From an uncultured Bacteroidales bacterium (GTDB lineage: Bacteria > Bacteroidota > Bacteroidia > Bacteroidales > Bacteroidaceae): a DNA stretch of 64,000 nucleotides. Under the pieces are notes generated by a model. That model was not told the origin of the DNA and searched no databases. It worked only from the letters and a program-made list of their open reading frames with translations. Positions 54,502-64,000 of this stretch are shown piece after piece (positions within the stretch are counted from its first letter, which is position 1; each line of letters begins with the position of its first letter). The stretch spans positions 1 through 64,000 of the forward strand of contig CACWTR010000001.1 in the NCBI GenBank assembly GCA_902763865.1, given 5' to 3'. The position numbers were made by a program, and so were the translations under genes.

Positions 54502-56097
54502 TCAGAACTCGCTTGTGAAGTGGAAGCGGATGTGCTCGAAGTCTTGCTGCGCCATCTGCAGGACGTAGCTCGAGTCGGCAAGGAAGACGTCGCGGCCTTC
54601 GCGGTCGCGGGCCATGTACTGGTGCTTGCGCTTCTTGAAGGCCTCGAGCTCGGCTTCGTAGCCAGGCATGGCTTCGACCCAGCAGGCTTTGTAGAGGCTG
54701 ATGGGTTCCCAGCGGCACTTGGCTCCGTATTCGTTCTCCAGTCGGTACTGAATGACTTCGAACTGCAGCTGTCCGACCGTACCGATGACCTTGCGGTTGT
54801 TGAACTGATTGATGAAGAGCTGTGCCACGCCTTCGTCCATGAGCTGGTTGATGCCTTTCTCGAGTTGTTTGGTCTTCATTGGGTCGGCATTCTCGATGTA
54901 CTTGAACATTTCGGGCGAGAAGGACGGCAGGCCGCGATAGTGCAGCTGCTCGCCTTCCGTGAGCGTGTCGCCAATCTTGAAGATGCCGTTGTCGGGCAGG
55001 CCGACGATGTCACCCGGCCAGGCTTCGTCGATGGTCTCCTTTCGCTGCGCCATGAACTGCGTGGGGCTGGAGAAGCGGAGCGTCTTGCCCTGACGGACGT
55101 GCAGGTATGGCGCGTTGCGGACGAACTTGCCGGAGCATACTTTGCAGAAGGCGATGCAGGAGCGATGGTTGGGGTCGATGTTGGCTGTTATCTTGAAGAT
55201 GAATCCGGTGAACTTCGGTTCGTCGGGCGTGACGGTGCGTTCCTCGGCAACCGTGGGGCGCGGATAGGGCGCTATCTTCACGAAGCAGTCGAGCAGTTCC
55301 TGCACGCCGAAGTTGTTCAGGGCTGAACCGAAGAAGACGGGCGCAACGTCGGCATCGAGGTACGTCTGCACGTCGAACTCCGGATAGACACCATCGACGA
55401 GCTCGAGGTCCTCGCGGAGCTTGGCGGCGTCGCGCTCGCCGACTCGCTCTTCGAGCTCGGCAGAACCGAGCTCCACACTCACTTTCTCCGTCACCTTCTG
55501 CTTGTCGGGCGTGAAGAGGTTGAGGTTGTGCTCGAAGATGTTATAGACGCCCTTGAACTTGGCGCCCTGGTTGATGGGCCATGAGAGCGGACGGACACTG
55601 ATTTGCAACTCTTCCTCCAGCTCGTCGAGCAGGTCGAAGGGGTCCTTGCCCTCGCGGTCCATCTTGTTGATGAAGATGATGACGGGTGTCTTCCTCATGC
55701 GGCAGACTTCCATCAGCTTCCGGGTCTGGGCCTCGACACCCTTGGCGCTGTCAACGACGATGATGGCGCTATCGACAGCCGTCAGCGTGCGGAAGGTGTC
55801 CTCCGCAAAGTCCTGGTGGCCCGGTGTGTCGAGGATGTTGACCTTGTAAGCCTCGTCGGGATTGCCCGAGGGACTGTAGTCGAACTCCATGACGGAGGTT
55901 GTGACCGAGATGCCACGTTGCTTCTCAATTTCCATCCAGTCGCTCGTGGCGGTCTTGCGTATCTTGTTGCTCTTTACGGCACCAGCCACTTGAATCTGTC
56001 CGCCGAAGAGGAGCAGTTTCTCGGTGAGAGTTGTCTTGCCCGCATCGGGATGCGAGATGATGGCGAAGGTGCGCCGACGGGTTATTTCATTTACCAT
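54502..56097 (-). CDS. prfC: Peptide chain release factor 3
   Basis: 531 residues. The GTPase recycles RF1/RF2 after termination. Motifs: G1 [15 protein letters not shown] (15-29), [34 protein letters not shown], and [11 protein letters not shown]. Full length with EF-Tu-like domains. It precedes no clear partner; DUF4924 is 6 bp upstream on the same strand, so the two are co-transcribed. Confidence 0.96.
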   Translation of the reverse strand: MVNEITRRRTFAIISHPDAGKTTLTEKLLLFGGQIQVAGAVKSNKIRKTATSDWMEIEKQRGISVTTSVMEFDYSPSGNPDEAYKVNILDTPGHQDFAEDTFRTLTAVDSAIIVVDSAKGVEAQTRKLMEVCRMRKTPVIIFINKMDREGKDPFDLLDELEEELQISVRPLSWPINQGAKFKGVYNIFEHNLNLFTPDKQKVTEKVSVELGSAELEERVGERDAAKLREDLELVDGVYPEFDVQTYLDADVAPVFFGSALNNFGVQELLDCFVKIAPYPRPTVAEERTVTPDEPKFTGFIFKITANIDPNHRSCIAFCKVCSGKFVRNAPYLHVRQGKTLRFSSPTQFMAQRKETIDEAWPGDIVGLPDNGIFKIGDTLTEGEQLHYRGLPSFSPEMFKYIENADPMKTKQLEKGINQLMDEGVAQLFINQFNNRKVIGTVGQLQFEVIQYRLENEYGAKCRWEPISLYKACWVEAMPGYEAELEAFKKRKHQYMARDREGRDVFLADSSYVLQMAQQDFEHIRFHFTSEF

Positions 56098-56103
56098 TTA
56101 CAA

Positions 56104-56616
56104 TTAATTACTTTCTTCTCCGAGTCGGAGCAGTTCGCTGATGGGCTTCAGTGCAGCCTGGGTGCTTGCGGAGAGCTCTTTGCCCTGCATTTTGAGCAAA
56201 GTGGCGCCGTAGAGGGCATCGATGCAGTTCTCCATCTCGTGCTTGTACTTATTGTTGCCCTGTGCACGCAGGGCTACGATGTGGGGCAGAGCCTTGTAGT
56301 AGGCAGCCCTGTATTCCTTCTCGTCGGAGTCCTCGAGGAGTTCCTGATGACGGTCTTCAAGGAGGTCGAGGGTGTTCTGTACGACACGTACATGTCCCGT
56401 CTCCTCCTTTCCTTCGTCGAACATCATCCGGGCCAGGGTGGCATACCAGTCCCGTGCCTGTTCCAGCTGTGCCGCGTCATAGCCGAAGCGGGGCAGATAC
56501 TCGGCAGCGATACGGTCTGCATCCAGGTTGTAGGCTCGTATCAGGTCCTCTACCTGATACATATATATAAGGTAAGCGCTGACGCTTTGCCTGCGAAGTT
56601 TCTGTGCTATATACAC
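56104..56616 (-). CDS. DUF4924 family protein
   Basis: 170 residues, helical, no signal peptide. It matches the Bacteroidetes DUF4924 family: IAQKLRRQSVSAYLIYMYQVE, ALPHIVALRAQGN, ENCIDALYGATLLKMQGKEL. Directly upstream of prfC. Function unknown. Confidence 0.85.
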   Translation of the reverse strand: MYIAQKLRRQSVSAYLIYMYQVEDLIRAYNLDADRIAAEYLPRFGYDAAQLEQARDWYATLARMMFDEGKEETGHVRVVQNTLDLLEDRHQELLEDSDEKEYRAAYYKALPHIVALRAQGNNKYKHEMENCIDALYGATLLKMQGKELSASTQAALKPISELLRLGEESN

Positions 56617-56729
56617 CTTGTTAATTTACGATTTGACGATTTACTATTTACTATTTGTGTGCAATTTAACTATTGGACCATTTACAGCGCGGTAGCAATT
56701 TCTTCACTCTGCACTCTTCATTCTCCGTT

Positions 56730-57374
56730 TCATCTGAACAGAGTGTAGAACAGTCCGACTACGGATGCTGCCATGACCAGAAGGCCAAGCAGACGGTTGA
56801 GCAGGGTGATGGTTCCCATCTCGAAGCGGGAACCTATCCTGTTGAGGGCTGTCGTAAGGCTGAACCACCAGACGACGGCTCCCGTCATGACCCCCGCATA
56901 GCCGAAGGCCTGCTCGGCGGGATGTTCCGGTACGACAAAGCCGAACCGGGCAAAGAGGGCCAGGAAGAGAACGATGATGAGGGGATTGCTGACCGTAATG
57001 GCAAACCCAGTGAACATGTTGTGCCACAGCGTACCTCGCCTTCCGCTTGCCTTGTGGGGCTCTGCCGGCTTGCAGTAGTACGTGTATGCACCGAAGCAGA
57101 AGAGCAGGATGCTGCCGAGCAGCTTAAGGTAGTGGATGGTGGTGGGGCGCTCGATGAAGTCCATGACGAAGCTCATGCCGAAGCCCGTAACCAGAGCATA
57201 GATGAGGTCGCTCAGGGCAGCCCCGATGCCAGTTGCAAAGCCGTACCAGCGCCCCTTGTTGAGGGTACGCTGCACCGTAAGGACCCCGACGGGGCCCATC
57301 GGCGCACTTGCCACGATTCCGACCACCATGCCCCGCACCGCGAGGTCAATGGCATTGACTGGTTCTATCCACAA
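56730..57374 (-). CDS. LysE/RhtB-family exporter
   Basis: Inner-membrane amino-acid exporter type. The TTG at 57374 gives 214 residues and lies downstream of the promoter at 57414-57421; the frame is open to 57443, but that ATG lies upstream of the promoter. Motif: VVGIVASAPMGPVGVLTVQRT at the first helix, then GAALSDLIYALVTGFG and NPLIIVLFLALFA. About six helices. Substrate unknown. Confidence 0.85.
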   Translation of the reverse strand: MWIEPVNAIDLAVRGMVVGIVASAPMGPVGVLTVQRTLNKGRWYGFATGIGAALSDLIYALVTGFGMSFVMDFIERPTTIHYLKLLGSILLFCFGAYTYYCKPAEPHKASGRRGTLWHNMFTGFAITVSNPLIIVLFLALFARFGFVVPEHPAEQAFGYAGVMTGAVVWWFSLTTALNRIGSRFEMGTITLLNRLLGLLVMAASVVGLFYTLFR

Positions 57375-57413
57375 GGTTGGTTTACGATTTGACGATTTAC
57401 TGTTTTGCGGTTG

Positions 57414-57421
57414 CAAAGGTA
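57414..57421 (-). promoter_or_regulatory. -7 element of LysE-type gene (TACCTTTG)
   Basis: TACCTTTG on the minus strand. It sets the start of the exporter downstream of 57414. Confidence 0.65.
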
Positions 57422-57548
57422 CAACATTTAATTCATAAATCATAATTCACAATTCATAATTAAAGACATTTCGACCCGTAAAGGACAAAAATAGCGTGCC
57501 GACTGATAATTTTTCGCACATCGTTGCAGGCTTTTCACTTAAATTTCC

Positions 57549-57556
57549 TAACTTTG
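57549..57556 (+). promoter_or_regulatory. -7 element of ROK kinase (TAACTTTG)
   Basis: TAACTTTG 62 bp before the ATG at 57619. Confidence 0.65.
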
Positions 57557-57618
57557 TGCAGGAAACATACAAGAATGCACCATAAAATTCTCAAATCATT
57601 AAATCATTGAATCGCATT

Positions 57619-58590
57619 ATGGACAAGGTTAAACCCTATGTGATTGGTGTGGACCTGGGTGGTACCAACACCGTTTTCGGAGTAGTCAACGCTCGCGGCG
57701 AAGTCGTGGCAGAGAACAGTATCAAGACACAGCATTACAAGACCGCCGAGGCTTTCGTAGAGGCAGGCGTGGCTTGCATGAAGCCTCTGCTCGACCAGAT
57801 TGGCGGTGCCAGTCAGGTGCAGGGCATCGGCATCGGCGCTCCCAACGGCAACTACTACAACGGCACCATCGAGTTTGCTCCCAACCTCCCCTGGGCTCAC
57901 GACGGCATCATCCCCCTGGCCCAAATGTTCAACGAGGCAACAGGCATTCCCGTGAAGCTGACCAACGACGCCAACGCAGCCGCTATGGGCGAGATGGCCT
58001 ACGGCGCAGCACGCGGCATGAAGAACTTCATCGTCATCACTCTGGGCACGGGTGTAGGCAGTGGCATCGTCGTGAACGGGCAGATTGTCTACGGCAGCGA
58101 CGGCTTCGCAGGCGAGCTGGGTCACGTCATCATGGACCGCACGCCGAAAGGTCGCAGCTGCGGTTGCGGCAGGACGGGCTGCCTTGAAGCCTATTGTTCC
58201 GCTACCGGCGTGGCTCGCACGGCCCGCGAGATTCTCTCCACCACGGACCGCCCCTCGCTGCTGCGCGAGAAGCCGCTTGAGGAGATTGAGAGCCTCGACG
58301 TGAGCATCGCAGCCGGCAAGGGCGACGAGGTTGCCAACGAAATCTTCCAGTTCACCGGCAAGATGCTGGGCGAGGCTTGTGCCGACTTCGCAGCCTTCTC
58401 CAGCCCCGAGGCATTCATCTTCTTCGGCGGTCTGTGCAAGGCTGGCGACCTCATCATGAAGCCCATCGAGGAAGCCTACAACAAATCCGTGCTCAAAATC
58501 TTCCAAGGCAAGGCCAAGTTCCTCGTCTCCGGCCTGATGAACGCCAACGCCGCCGTGCTCGGTGCCAGCGCCCTGGGTTGGGAGGAATAA
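57619..58590 (+). CDS. ROK-family glucokinase
   Basis: 323 residues from ATG 57619. ATP-dependent phosphorylation of glucose. ROK landmarks: IGVDLGGTNTVFGVV (phosphate-1), LTNDANAAAMGEMAYGA, FIVITLGTGVGSGIVVNG, and the zinc motif CGCGRTGCLEAYCSATG. Own promoter and terminator, so it is monocistronic. Confidence 0.94.
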   Translation: MDKVKPYVIGVDLGGTNTVFGVVNARGEVVAENSIKTQHYKTAEAFVEAGVACMKPLLDQIGGASQVQGIGIGAPNGNYYNGTIEFAPNLPWAHDGIIPLAQMFNEATGIPVKLTNDANAAAMGEMAYGAARGMKNFIVITLGTGVGSGIVVNGQIVYGSDGFAGELGHVIMDRTPKGRSCGCGRTGCLEAYCSATGVARTAREILSTTDRPSLLREKPLEEIESLDVSIAAGKGDEVANEIFQFTGKMLGEACADFAAFSSPEAFIFFGGLCKAGDLIMKPIEEAYNKSVLKIFQGKAKFLVSGLMNANAAVLGASALGWEE

Positions 58591-58647
58591 GCTTCTATCC
58601 CCCCCATTGCAGAAAATACGCTCAAGAAAAAACCTCTTCCTATATGG

Positions 58648-58688
58648 TGAACCCCGAAGATTTTTCATGTCTTCGGGGTTCATTTTTT
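58648..58688 (+). terminator. Terminator after ROK kinase
   Basis: The stem TGAACCCCGAAGA/TCTTCGGGGTTCA with a 9-base loop, followed by TTTTTT. Confidence 0.9.
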
Positions 58689-58755
58689 GTAACAGGACAC
58701 ATTCCTAAAAGGGCAATTCCGTTTCCATAAACTCTGTCCATCGCGTCATAAAACT

Positions 58756-58839
58756 ATTTTCAAAGTTTGAAAATTAATTTTCAAACCATGAAAATTAATT
58801 TTCACGTCATGAAAATAGATTTTCACGTCGTGAAAATAG
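58756..58839. repeat. 21-bp tandem palindrome array, 4 units
   Basis: Four 21-bp units of the ATTTTCA-n7-TGAAAAT form, as at 9521-9604. The right flank CTTGAGGTTTTGT is shared with that locus. It lies between the ROK terminator and the 3' end of the DUF1846 gene. Confidence 0.92.
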
Positions 58840-58873
58840 TTTTGTACCACGTTGCTTGAGGTTTTGTCTCACG

Positions 58874-60337
58874 TCAATTCTTCTTTACCGGGTCGCACGT
58901 CAGATCTACGCCAAGCTTCTTGAATATCTTGCGATCCACCTCGCCCAGCATGATGGTAGTGTGTGCCTGCAGTCCGGCCAGGCTTGGCAGCTGCGCCAGG
59001 GCACGGCGGCAATTCTCGTCCTGACGGCTCAGCACCGAGAGAGCCACGAGCACCTCGTCGGTATGGAGACGGGGATTGTGGCCGCCCAGGTATTCAATCT
59101 TGGTGCGCTGGATAGGCTCGATGAAGTCCTGCGAGATGAGTTTCAGCCCGTGGTCGATGCCTGCCAGGTGCTTGGTGACGTTGAGCAGGAGCGAGGCCGC
59201 GGTGCCGAGCAGCGGCGAGGAGGCTGCCGTGATGATGGTGCCGTCCTCGAGCTCCATTGCCGACGACGGCACGCCCGACTCCTCCTTGCGCAGACGCGCC
59301 TCGACGGTGACGCGGCGGTCGTCGGTGCTGATCTTGGCTTGCTTCATGAGCAGGTCTATCTTGTTGACCTCTGCGTCGTTGACAGCCCCGTTTGCCATCT
59401 GGTTCAGGGCTGTATAGTAACGACGAATCACCTCGTCCTTCCCGGCCTGCTGGCAGACCTCGTCGTCGCAGATGCAGAAGCCCACCATGTTGACTCCCAT
59501 GTCGGTAGGCGACTTGTAGGGGCACTCGCCGTAGATGCCTTCGAAGAGCGCATTGAGGACGGGGAAGATTTCCACGTCGCGGTTATAGTTGATGGCCACC
59601 TTGTTGTAGGCATCCATGTGGAAGGGGTCGATCATGTTCACGTCGCCCAGGTCGGCTGTGGCAGCTTCGTAGGCAATGTTGACAGGATGCTTCAGGGGCA
59701 GGTTCCAGACGGGGAAGGTCTCGAACTTCGCATAGCCGGCCTCGATGCCGCGCTTGCGCTCCGCATAGAGCTGACTCAGGCAGACGGCCATCTTGCCGCT
59801 GCCGGGGCCCGGGGCGGTGACGATGACGAGGGGCCGCGTCGTCTCCACATAGTCGTTGCGGCCAAAGCCTTCGTCGGAGTTTATCAGCGGGACGTTGGTG
59901 GGATAGCCCTCTATATTATAATGGTAATAGGCACGGATGCCGAGGTGCTCCAGGCGGCGACGGTAGATGGCGGCACTGCTCTGTCCGTTGTAGTGCGTAA
60001 TGACGACGCCGTTCACCATGAAACCGCGCTTCTGGAACTCCGTGCGCAGGCGCAGGACATCCTCGTCGTAGGTGATGCCCAGGTCCTGTCGCACCTTGTT
60101 CTTCTCGATGTCGAGAGCACTGATGACGATGACTATCTCCGTCGAGGCGCTCAGTTGTTGGAACATGCGCAGTTTGCTGTCCGGCTGGAATCCCGGCAGC
60201 ACGCGGCAGGCGTGGTAGTCGTCGAAAAGTTTTCCGCCCAGCTCCAGGTAAAGCTTGCCCGAGAACTGCGCGATGCGCTCCTGAATGTGTTGCGACTGGA
60301 TGGAAATGTATTTGTCGTTGTCGAATCCGTACTTCAT
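58874..60337 (-). CDS. DUF1846 family protein
   Basis: 487 residues. Matches DUF1846: MKYGFDNDKYISIQSQHI, GGKLFDDYHACRVLPGF, VIVTAPGPGSGKMAVCLSQ and GGHNPRLHTDEVL. The GPGSGK P-loop-like turn suggests nucleotide binding, but the biochemical role is not established. Intact, with its own promoter. Confidence 0.93.
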   Translation of the reverse strand: MKYGFDNDKYISIQSQHIQERIAQFSGKLYLELGGKLFDDYHACRVLPGFQPDSKLRMFQQLSASTEIVIVISALDIEKNKVRQDLGITYDEDVLRLRTEFQKRGFMVNGVVITHYNGQSSAAIYRRRLEHLGIRAYYHYNIEGYPTNVPLINSDEGFGRNDYVETTRPLVIVTAPGPGSGKMAVCLSQLYAERKRGIEAGYAKFETFPVWNLPLKHPVNIAYEAATADLGDVNMIDPFHMDAYNKVAINYNRDVEIFPVLNALFEGIYGECPYKSPTDMGVNMVGFCICDDEVCQQAGKDEVIRRYYTALNQMANGAVNDAEVNKIDLLMKQAKISTDDRRVTVEARLRKEESGVPSSAMELEDGTIITAASSPLLGTAASLLLNVTKHLAGIDHGLKLISQDFIEPIQRTKIEYLGGHNPRLHTDEVLVALSVLSRQDENCRRALAQLPSLAGLQAHTTIMLGEVDRKIFKKLGVDLTCDPVKKN

Positions 60338-60372
60338 AGGTCAATAAAACAAGAATAAAACAATTTCGGCGG

Positions 60373-60380
60373 CAAAGGTA
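60373..60380 (-). promoter_or_regulatory. -7 element of DUF1846 gene (TACCTTTG)
   Basis: TACCTTTG on the minus strand, 35 bp before the ATG. Confidence 0.65.
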
Positions 60381-60424
60381 CGAAGAAATTAAGAATAATG
60401 AGTTAGGAATTGCGAATAATTTTG

Positions 60425-60432
60425 TAATTTTG
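60425..60432 (+). promoter_or_regulatory. -7 element of HD-domain gene (TAATTTTG)
   Basis: TAATTTTG 23 bp before the ATG at 60456. Confidence 0.55.
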
Positions 60433-60455
60433 CCAAAGAAATTGTCAACACACAA

Positions 60456-60989
60456 ATGGTAAACGAATTGATACATAAGTACTGCTCGGGCAACGAGCCA
60501 TTGGAGCAGGTGCTGCTGCGGCACAGCAGCGACGTGGCGCAACGGGCGCTGAAGATTGCCAGGATGCACCCCGAGCTGGGGGCCGACGAGACGTTCCTCT
60601 GGGAGGCGGCCATGCTGCACGACATCGGCTGCTGCCGCGTCGATGCTCCCTCCATCTTTTGCTACGGGACGGAACCCTACATCCGCCACGGCATTCTCGG
60701 AGCCGAGATACTGCGCAGCGAGGGACTGCCCCGACATGCACGCGTGGCGGAACGGCACACGGGAACGGGACTTACGGCAAGCGAGATAACGAAGCAAGGC
60801 TTGCCGCTGCCGCCTCGCGACTTCACGCCAGAGAGCATCGAGGAACAAATCGTCTGCTATGCCGACAAGTTCTACTCCAAGACATGCCTCGATGCAGAAA
60901 AGACACCGGAACAGGCCCTGCGCACCCTCGAGAAGTTCGGTAGCGAAGGACTTGCCGTTTTTCGGGCCTGGATGGAGCGCTTTGAGTGA
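60456..60989 (+). CDS. HD-domain metal-dependent phosphohydrolase
   Basis: 177 residues. The HD signature is intact: HSSDVAQRALKIAR, AAMLHDIGCCRV (HD pair near residue 54-55), RHGILGAEILRSEG and a distal YADKFYSK Asp. Substrate unknown, probably a nucleotide. Confidence 0.9.
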   Translation: MVNELIHKYCSGNEPLEQVLLRHSSDVAQRALKIARMHPELGADETFLWEAAMLHDIGCCRVDAPSIFCYGTEPYIRHGILGAEILRSEGLPRHARVAERHTGTGLTASEITKQGLPLPPRDFTPESIEEQIVCYADKFYSKTCLDAEKTPEQALRTLEKFGSEGLAVFRAWMERFE

Positions 60990-61050
60990 GCATTGAGTGA
61001 AAAAAACATAATAATAAGAGGAAAAGGCACAAAGTGTCAGAAAATAGTCT

Positions 61051-61058
61051 TACCTTTG
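61051..61058 (+). promoter_or_regulatory. -7 element of lptD gene (TACCTTTG)
   Basis: TACCTTTG 24 bp before the TTG start at 61083. Confidence 0.65.
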
Positions 61059-61082
61059 CAAATTGGAATTATTGTATAGCAT

Positions 61083-63887
61083 TTGAAGGCAAGATTATTA
61101 TCGATATTGGCAGTTTGCTACGTTCTGGCATCGCTGGCGTCTCGTCCTGCAGGGAGAATGTCTTTCATGCAGGAAGATGCCGATTCACTCCGTGCCGACA
61201 CCTTGGCTGATTCCGTAAGGGCCGAGCTGCCCCTTCGCGCCTATACCATCAAGCCCGACACCGTGCCGCAGGACACCGTGCCCCCCGACACCACGCCGCG
61301 GAGCAAGAATGCCCTGGACATGCCCGTCAACTATTCGGCTGAGGACTCCATCACCTTCGACTACGGGAGGTCGCGTGCCCACCTCTACGGCGGCAGCAAG
61401 GTGCAGTACCAGAACCTGGAGCTGGAGGCCGACCTCATCCATATTGCCATCGACAGCAGCCTGGTGCATGCCACGGGGCGGCAGGACTCACTGGGCACCG
61501 TCACCGGAAAGCCCCTCTTTAGGCAAGGGGCAGACGAGTACGAACCCGACAGCATCAGCTACAACTTCAAGACACGCAAGGCCTTCATCTCCAACGTCTA
61601 TACACAGCAGGGAGAAGGCTTCATGAAGAGCATGGACGGTAAGCGCGACAGCATAGGCACGATGTACGTGAAGAAAGCCTTCTACTCGACCTGCGATGCC
61701 CAGAATCCACACTTCTACCTGAACATGACGCGCGCCAAGATGCGACCGGGCAAGGATGTCGTCTTCGGACCGACATACCTGGTCGTCTGCGACGTTCCGC
61801 TGCCACTGGCCATTCCCTACGGCTTCTTCCCCTTCAAGAGCAAGTACAGCAGCGGCTTCATCATGCCCACCTACGGCGACGAGACATCGCGAGGCTTCTA
61901 TCTGCGCGACGGCGGATACTACTTCGCCTTCAACGACTTCATAGATGCCAAAGTGCTGGGCGACATCTACACGAAAGGGTCATGGGCGCTCTCCGTGCAG
62001 TCCAACTACAGGAAACGCTACCGCTACAACGGAAGCCTGTACCTCAGCTACCAATACACACAGACGGGAGAGAAGAACATGCCCGACTTCACCACATCGA
62101 AGAGCTTCAAGGTGACCTGGACGCACAGACAAGACCCCAAGGCCAACCCCACACAAAGCTTCTCGGCCAGCGTCAACTTTGCCACAAGCAGCTACGAGCG
62201 CAACAACCTGACAAGCATGTACAACCCGCAGAGCTACACGCAGAGCACCCGCACCAGCAGCATCTCCTACAGCAAGTCATTCCCCGACATCGGCCTGACC
62301 CTGAGCGGCACCTTCAATCTGGCTCAGAACATGCGCGACAGCAGCATCGCCGTCACACTGCCCAACCTCACCATCCAACTCAACCGCTTCTACCCCTTCA
62401 AGCGGAAGAAGATGGCAGGCAAGGAACGATGGTACGAGAAGATAGGCATGAGCTACTCAGGCACCCTCACCAACAGCATCAACACGAAGGAAGACAAGCT
62501 CTTCAAGAGCAACCTCATCAGGGACTGGCGCAACGCCATGCGACACTCGATACCCATCAGCGCCAGCTTCCCAATTTTCAAGTACATCAACATCACCCCC
62601 AGCTTCACCTTCACCGACCGCATGTACTCCAACAAAGTCATGCAGTCGTGGGACCAAGAGAAGAATGCCGTCAAGCGCGACACCGTCTATGGCTTCTACA
62701 ACGTCTATAACTTCAACATGAGCATCGGAGCCAATACAAAAATCTATGGTTTCTACACGCCGATGCCCTGGTTCGGAGGCAAGAAGATAAAGGCCATCCG
62801 CCACATGCTGACCCCCACCCTGACCTTCAGCTACGCCCCGGACTTCAGCACGCCGATGTGGGGCTTCTACGACTCCTACGTCCGCACGGATGCCAACGGC
62901 AATGTCTCGACCGTCACCTATTCGCCCTTCAGCAGTGGAGTATATGGTACTGCCCCAAACGGCATGACGGGAAGCATCCAGTTCGACATCTCCAATAATG
63001 TGGAAATGAAATGGCGCACCAGCCGCGACTCGACAGGCGAAAAGAAAATTAGCCTCATCGACGAACTTGGCATGTCTATGAGCTACAACATGGCCGCCAA
63101 GAGAAAACCCTGGAGCGACCTCAACACACGACTCCGCCTCAGACTCACCAAGAACTACACCTTCTCCATGTCGGCAGTCTTCGCCACCTATGCCTACGAG
63201 TTCGACAAGAACGGCAACGTCGTAGTCGGCGACCAAACAGAGTATTCCCAGGGACGCTTCGGACGCTTTCAGGGCATGAGCCAGAACATCTCCTACACCT
63301 TCAACAACCAGACGCTGAAAAAGCTGTTGGGCCTGAGGGACAAGCTCACGAACCGATTCTCCGGCAGCAGCAGCGAAGACGAAGACGACGATGAGTACGA
63401 AGACGACGAGGTTGACCCCAGCATGCAGAACCTCGACCCGGACAGAAAGAGGGGCATGACCGGTGCAAAGAGAAAAAAAACAAAAGACGAGATAGACGAG
63501 GACGGCTACCTCAAGTTCCAGATACCCTGGAGCCTTTCCGTCAGCTATGGCGTAAACATGCGTGAGGATACCAGTGCCCCTATCAACCCCGACCGTATGC
63601 GCTATCCATACAAGTTCACCCACACGCTCAACTTCTCGGGAAACATCGGAATTGCTGAAGGCTGGAACATCAACTTCTCTTCCGGCTACGACTTCAACTA
63701 CAACCAATTGAGCATGACCACCGTCTCGCTGGCTCGCGACCTGCACTGCTTTGCCATGTCCTGCAGCATGGTCATCAAACCATACACCAGTTTCAACTTC
63801 CTCTTCGCTGCCAAGGCAGGCACCCTGGCCGACGCTCTCCGCTGGAAGAAGCAAAGCTCCTACAGCAGCAACGTCGAGTGGTACTGA
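61083..63887 (+). CDS. lptD: LPS-assembly outer-membrane protein LptD
   Basis: 934 residues starting at TTG 61083, which yields the signal peptide MKARLLSILAVCYVLASLAS. An OstA-like periplasmic domain (SITFDYGRSRAHLYGGSKVQ) precedes a long C-terminal barrel that includes LPLAIPYGFFPFKSKYSSGF. It inserts LPS in the outer leaflet. The usual LptD cysteines are few, as in other Bacteroidetes. An acidic insert (SEDEDDDEYEDDEVD) near residue 770 is followed by a basic stretch, probably in a loop. Confidence 0.93.
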   Translation: MKARLLSILAVCYVLASLASRPAGRMSFMQEDADSLRADTLADSVRAELPLRAYTIKPDTVPQDTVPPDTTPRSKNALDMPVNYSAEDSITFDYGRSRAHLYGGSKVQYQNLELEADLIHIAIDSSLVHATGRQDSLGTVTGKPLFRQGADEYEPDSISYNFKTRKAFISNVYTQQGEGFMKSMDGKRDSIGTMYVKKAFYSTCDAQNPHFYLNMTRAKMRPGKDVVFGPTYLVVCDVPLPLAIPYGFFPFKSKYSSGFIMPTYGDETSRGFYLRDGGYYFAFNDFIDAKVLGDIYTKGSWALSVQSNYRKRYRYNGSLYLSYQYTQTGEKNMPDFTTSKSFKVTWTHRQDPKANPTQSFSASVNFATSSYERNNLTSMYNPQSYTQSTRTSSISYSKSFPDIGLTLSGTFNLAQNMRDSSIAVTLPNLTIQLNRFYPFKRKKMAGKERWYEKIGMSYSGTLTNSINTKEDKLFKSNLIRDWRNAMRHSIPISASFPIFKYINITPSFTFTDRMYSNKVMQSWDQEKNAVKRDTVYGFYNVYNFNMSIGANTKIYGFYTPMPWFGGKKIKAIRHMLTPTLTFSYAPDFSTPMWGFYDSYVRTDANGNVSTVTYSPFSSGVYGTAPNGMTGSIQFDISNNVEMKWRTSRDSTGEKKISLIDELGMSMSYNMAAKRKPWSDLNTRLRLRLTKNYTFSMSAVFATYAYEFDKNGNVVVGDQTEYSQGRFGRFQGMSQNISYTFNNQTLKKLLGLRDKLTNRFSGSSSEDEDDDEYEDDEVDPSMQNLDPDRKRGMTGAKRKKTKDEIDEDGYLKFQIPWSLSVSYGVNMREDTSAPINPDRMRYPYKFTHTLNFSGNIGIAEGWNINFSSGYDFNYNQLSMTTVSLARDLHCFAMSCSMVIKPYTSFNFLFAAKAGTLADALRWKKQSSYSSNVEWY

Positions 63888-63900
63888 GGGAGAGGCAACC

Positions 63901-64000
63901 CTACATGATGTTGTCGATATAGTCGAGCAGCTCGTCGCGGCCTTGTCTGGTCTCGCTGCTCGTAATGAAATACGGCGGCAGTTCCTCCCATTGCTCTGAC
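63901..64000 (-). CDS. engB: Ribosome biogenesis GTPase EngB/YsxC, C-terminal end
   Basis: Only the last 32 codons lie in the window. They read [20 protein letters not shown] then [12 protein letters not shown], the conserved end of EngB with the S-S-x-x-x-x-G-R/K motif. Convergent with lptD with a 13-bp gap. Confidence 0.8.
   Translation of the reverse strand, partial: SEQWEELPPYFITSSETRQGRDELLDYIDNIM

Overview
The window is a chromosomal segment of a member of the Bacteroidales, most like Prevotella and its relatives. Three things point there: a SusC/SusD pair; many gene starts preceded by the Bacteroidetes -7 promoter element TAnnTTTG; and three consecutive secreted proteins that end in the same GK(K/R)-type tail seen on many Prevotella exported proteins. 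Native genes are moderately GC-rich. A block at about 49.1-52.8 kb is AT-rich and looks acquired.

Layout: 0-1 kb holds repeats, a coding remnant and a small ORF. 1-5.2 kb is an arginine cluster on the minus strand (argR, a GNAT acyltransferase, argG, argC), interrupted by a four-helix-bundle gene bracketed by inverted repeats. 5.3-9.3 kb is a minus-strand operon (coaX, an outer-membrane barrel protein, lptC, a CNNM/CBS protein). 9.7-19.1 kb runs on the plus strand: a DUF4105 membrane protein, a phosphatase-superfamily protein that has lost its usual metal motifs, secA, a small conserved protein and a PpiD-like chaperone. An MNT/HEPN pair follows. 20-34.3 kb is a large minus-strand peptide-scavenging locus: SusC, SusD, a zinc metallohydrolase lipoprotein, a DUF4302 lipoprotein, a large secreted protein, an M6 protease and a small secreted protein.

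35-40 kb carries a pyruvate/oxaloacetate carboxyltransferase and the operon dnaA, a nitroreductase fused to a class II ribonucleotide reductase tail, and folB. 40.6-48.4 kb holds rpe, an M48 lipoprotein protease, a minimal ComEC, a ClC channel, tsaC and an S41 peptidase. At 48.4-49 kb is a Txe/YoeB-type toxin-antitoxin pair. 49.1-52.8 kb is a scrambled island lying between two copies of a 66-bp repeat. It contains two broken transposases, a truncated gene, an orphan 339-residue gene and, divergent from that gene, a compact transcription unit with its own promoter and terminator. 52.9-64 kb returns to core genes: an ECF sigma/anti-sigma pair, prfC, DUF4924, a LysE-type exporter, a ROK kinase, DUF1846, an HD hydrolase, lptD and the end of engB.

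The most unusual feature is the repeat landscape between genes. Five loci carry tandem palindromes of exactly 21 or 22 bp (two DNA turns). Several other spacers carry hairpins whose arms are built from 9-bp tandem units of different sequence. All of these lie outside genes, mostly at gene ends.
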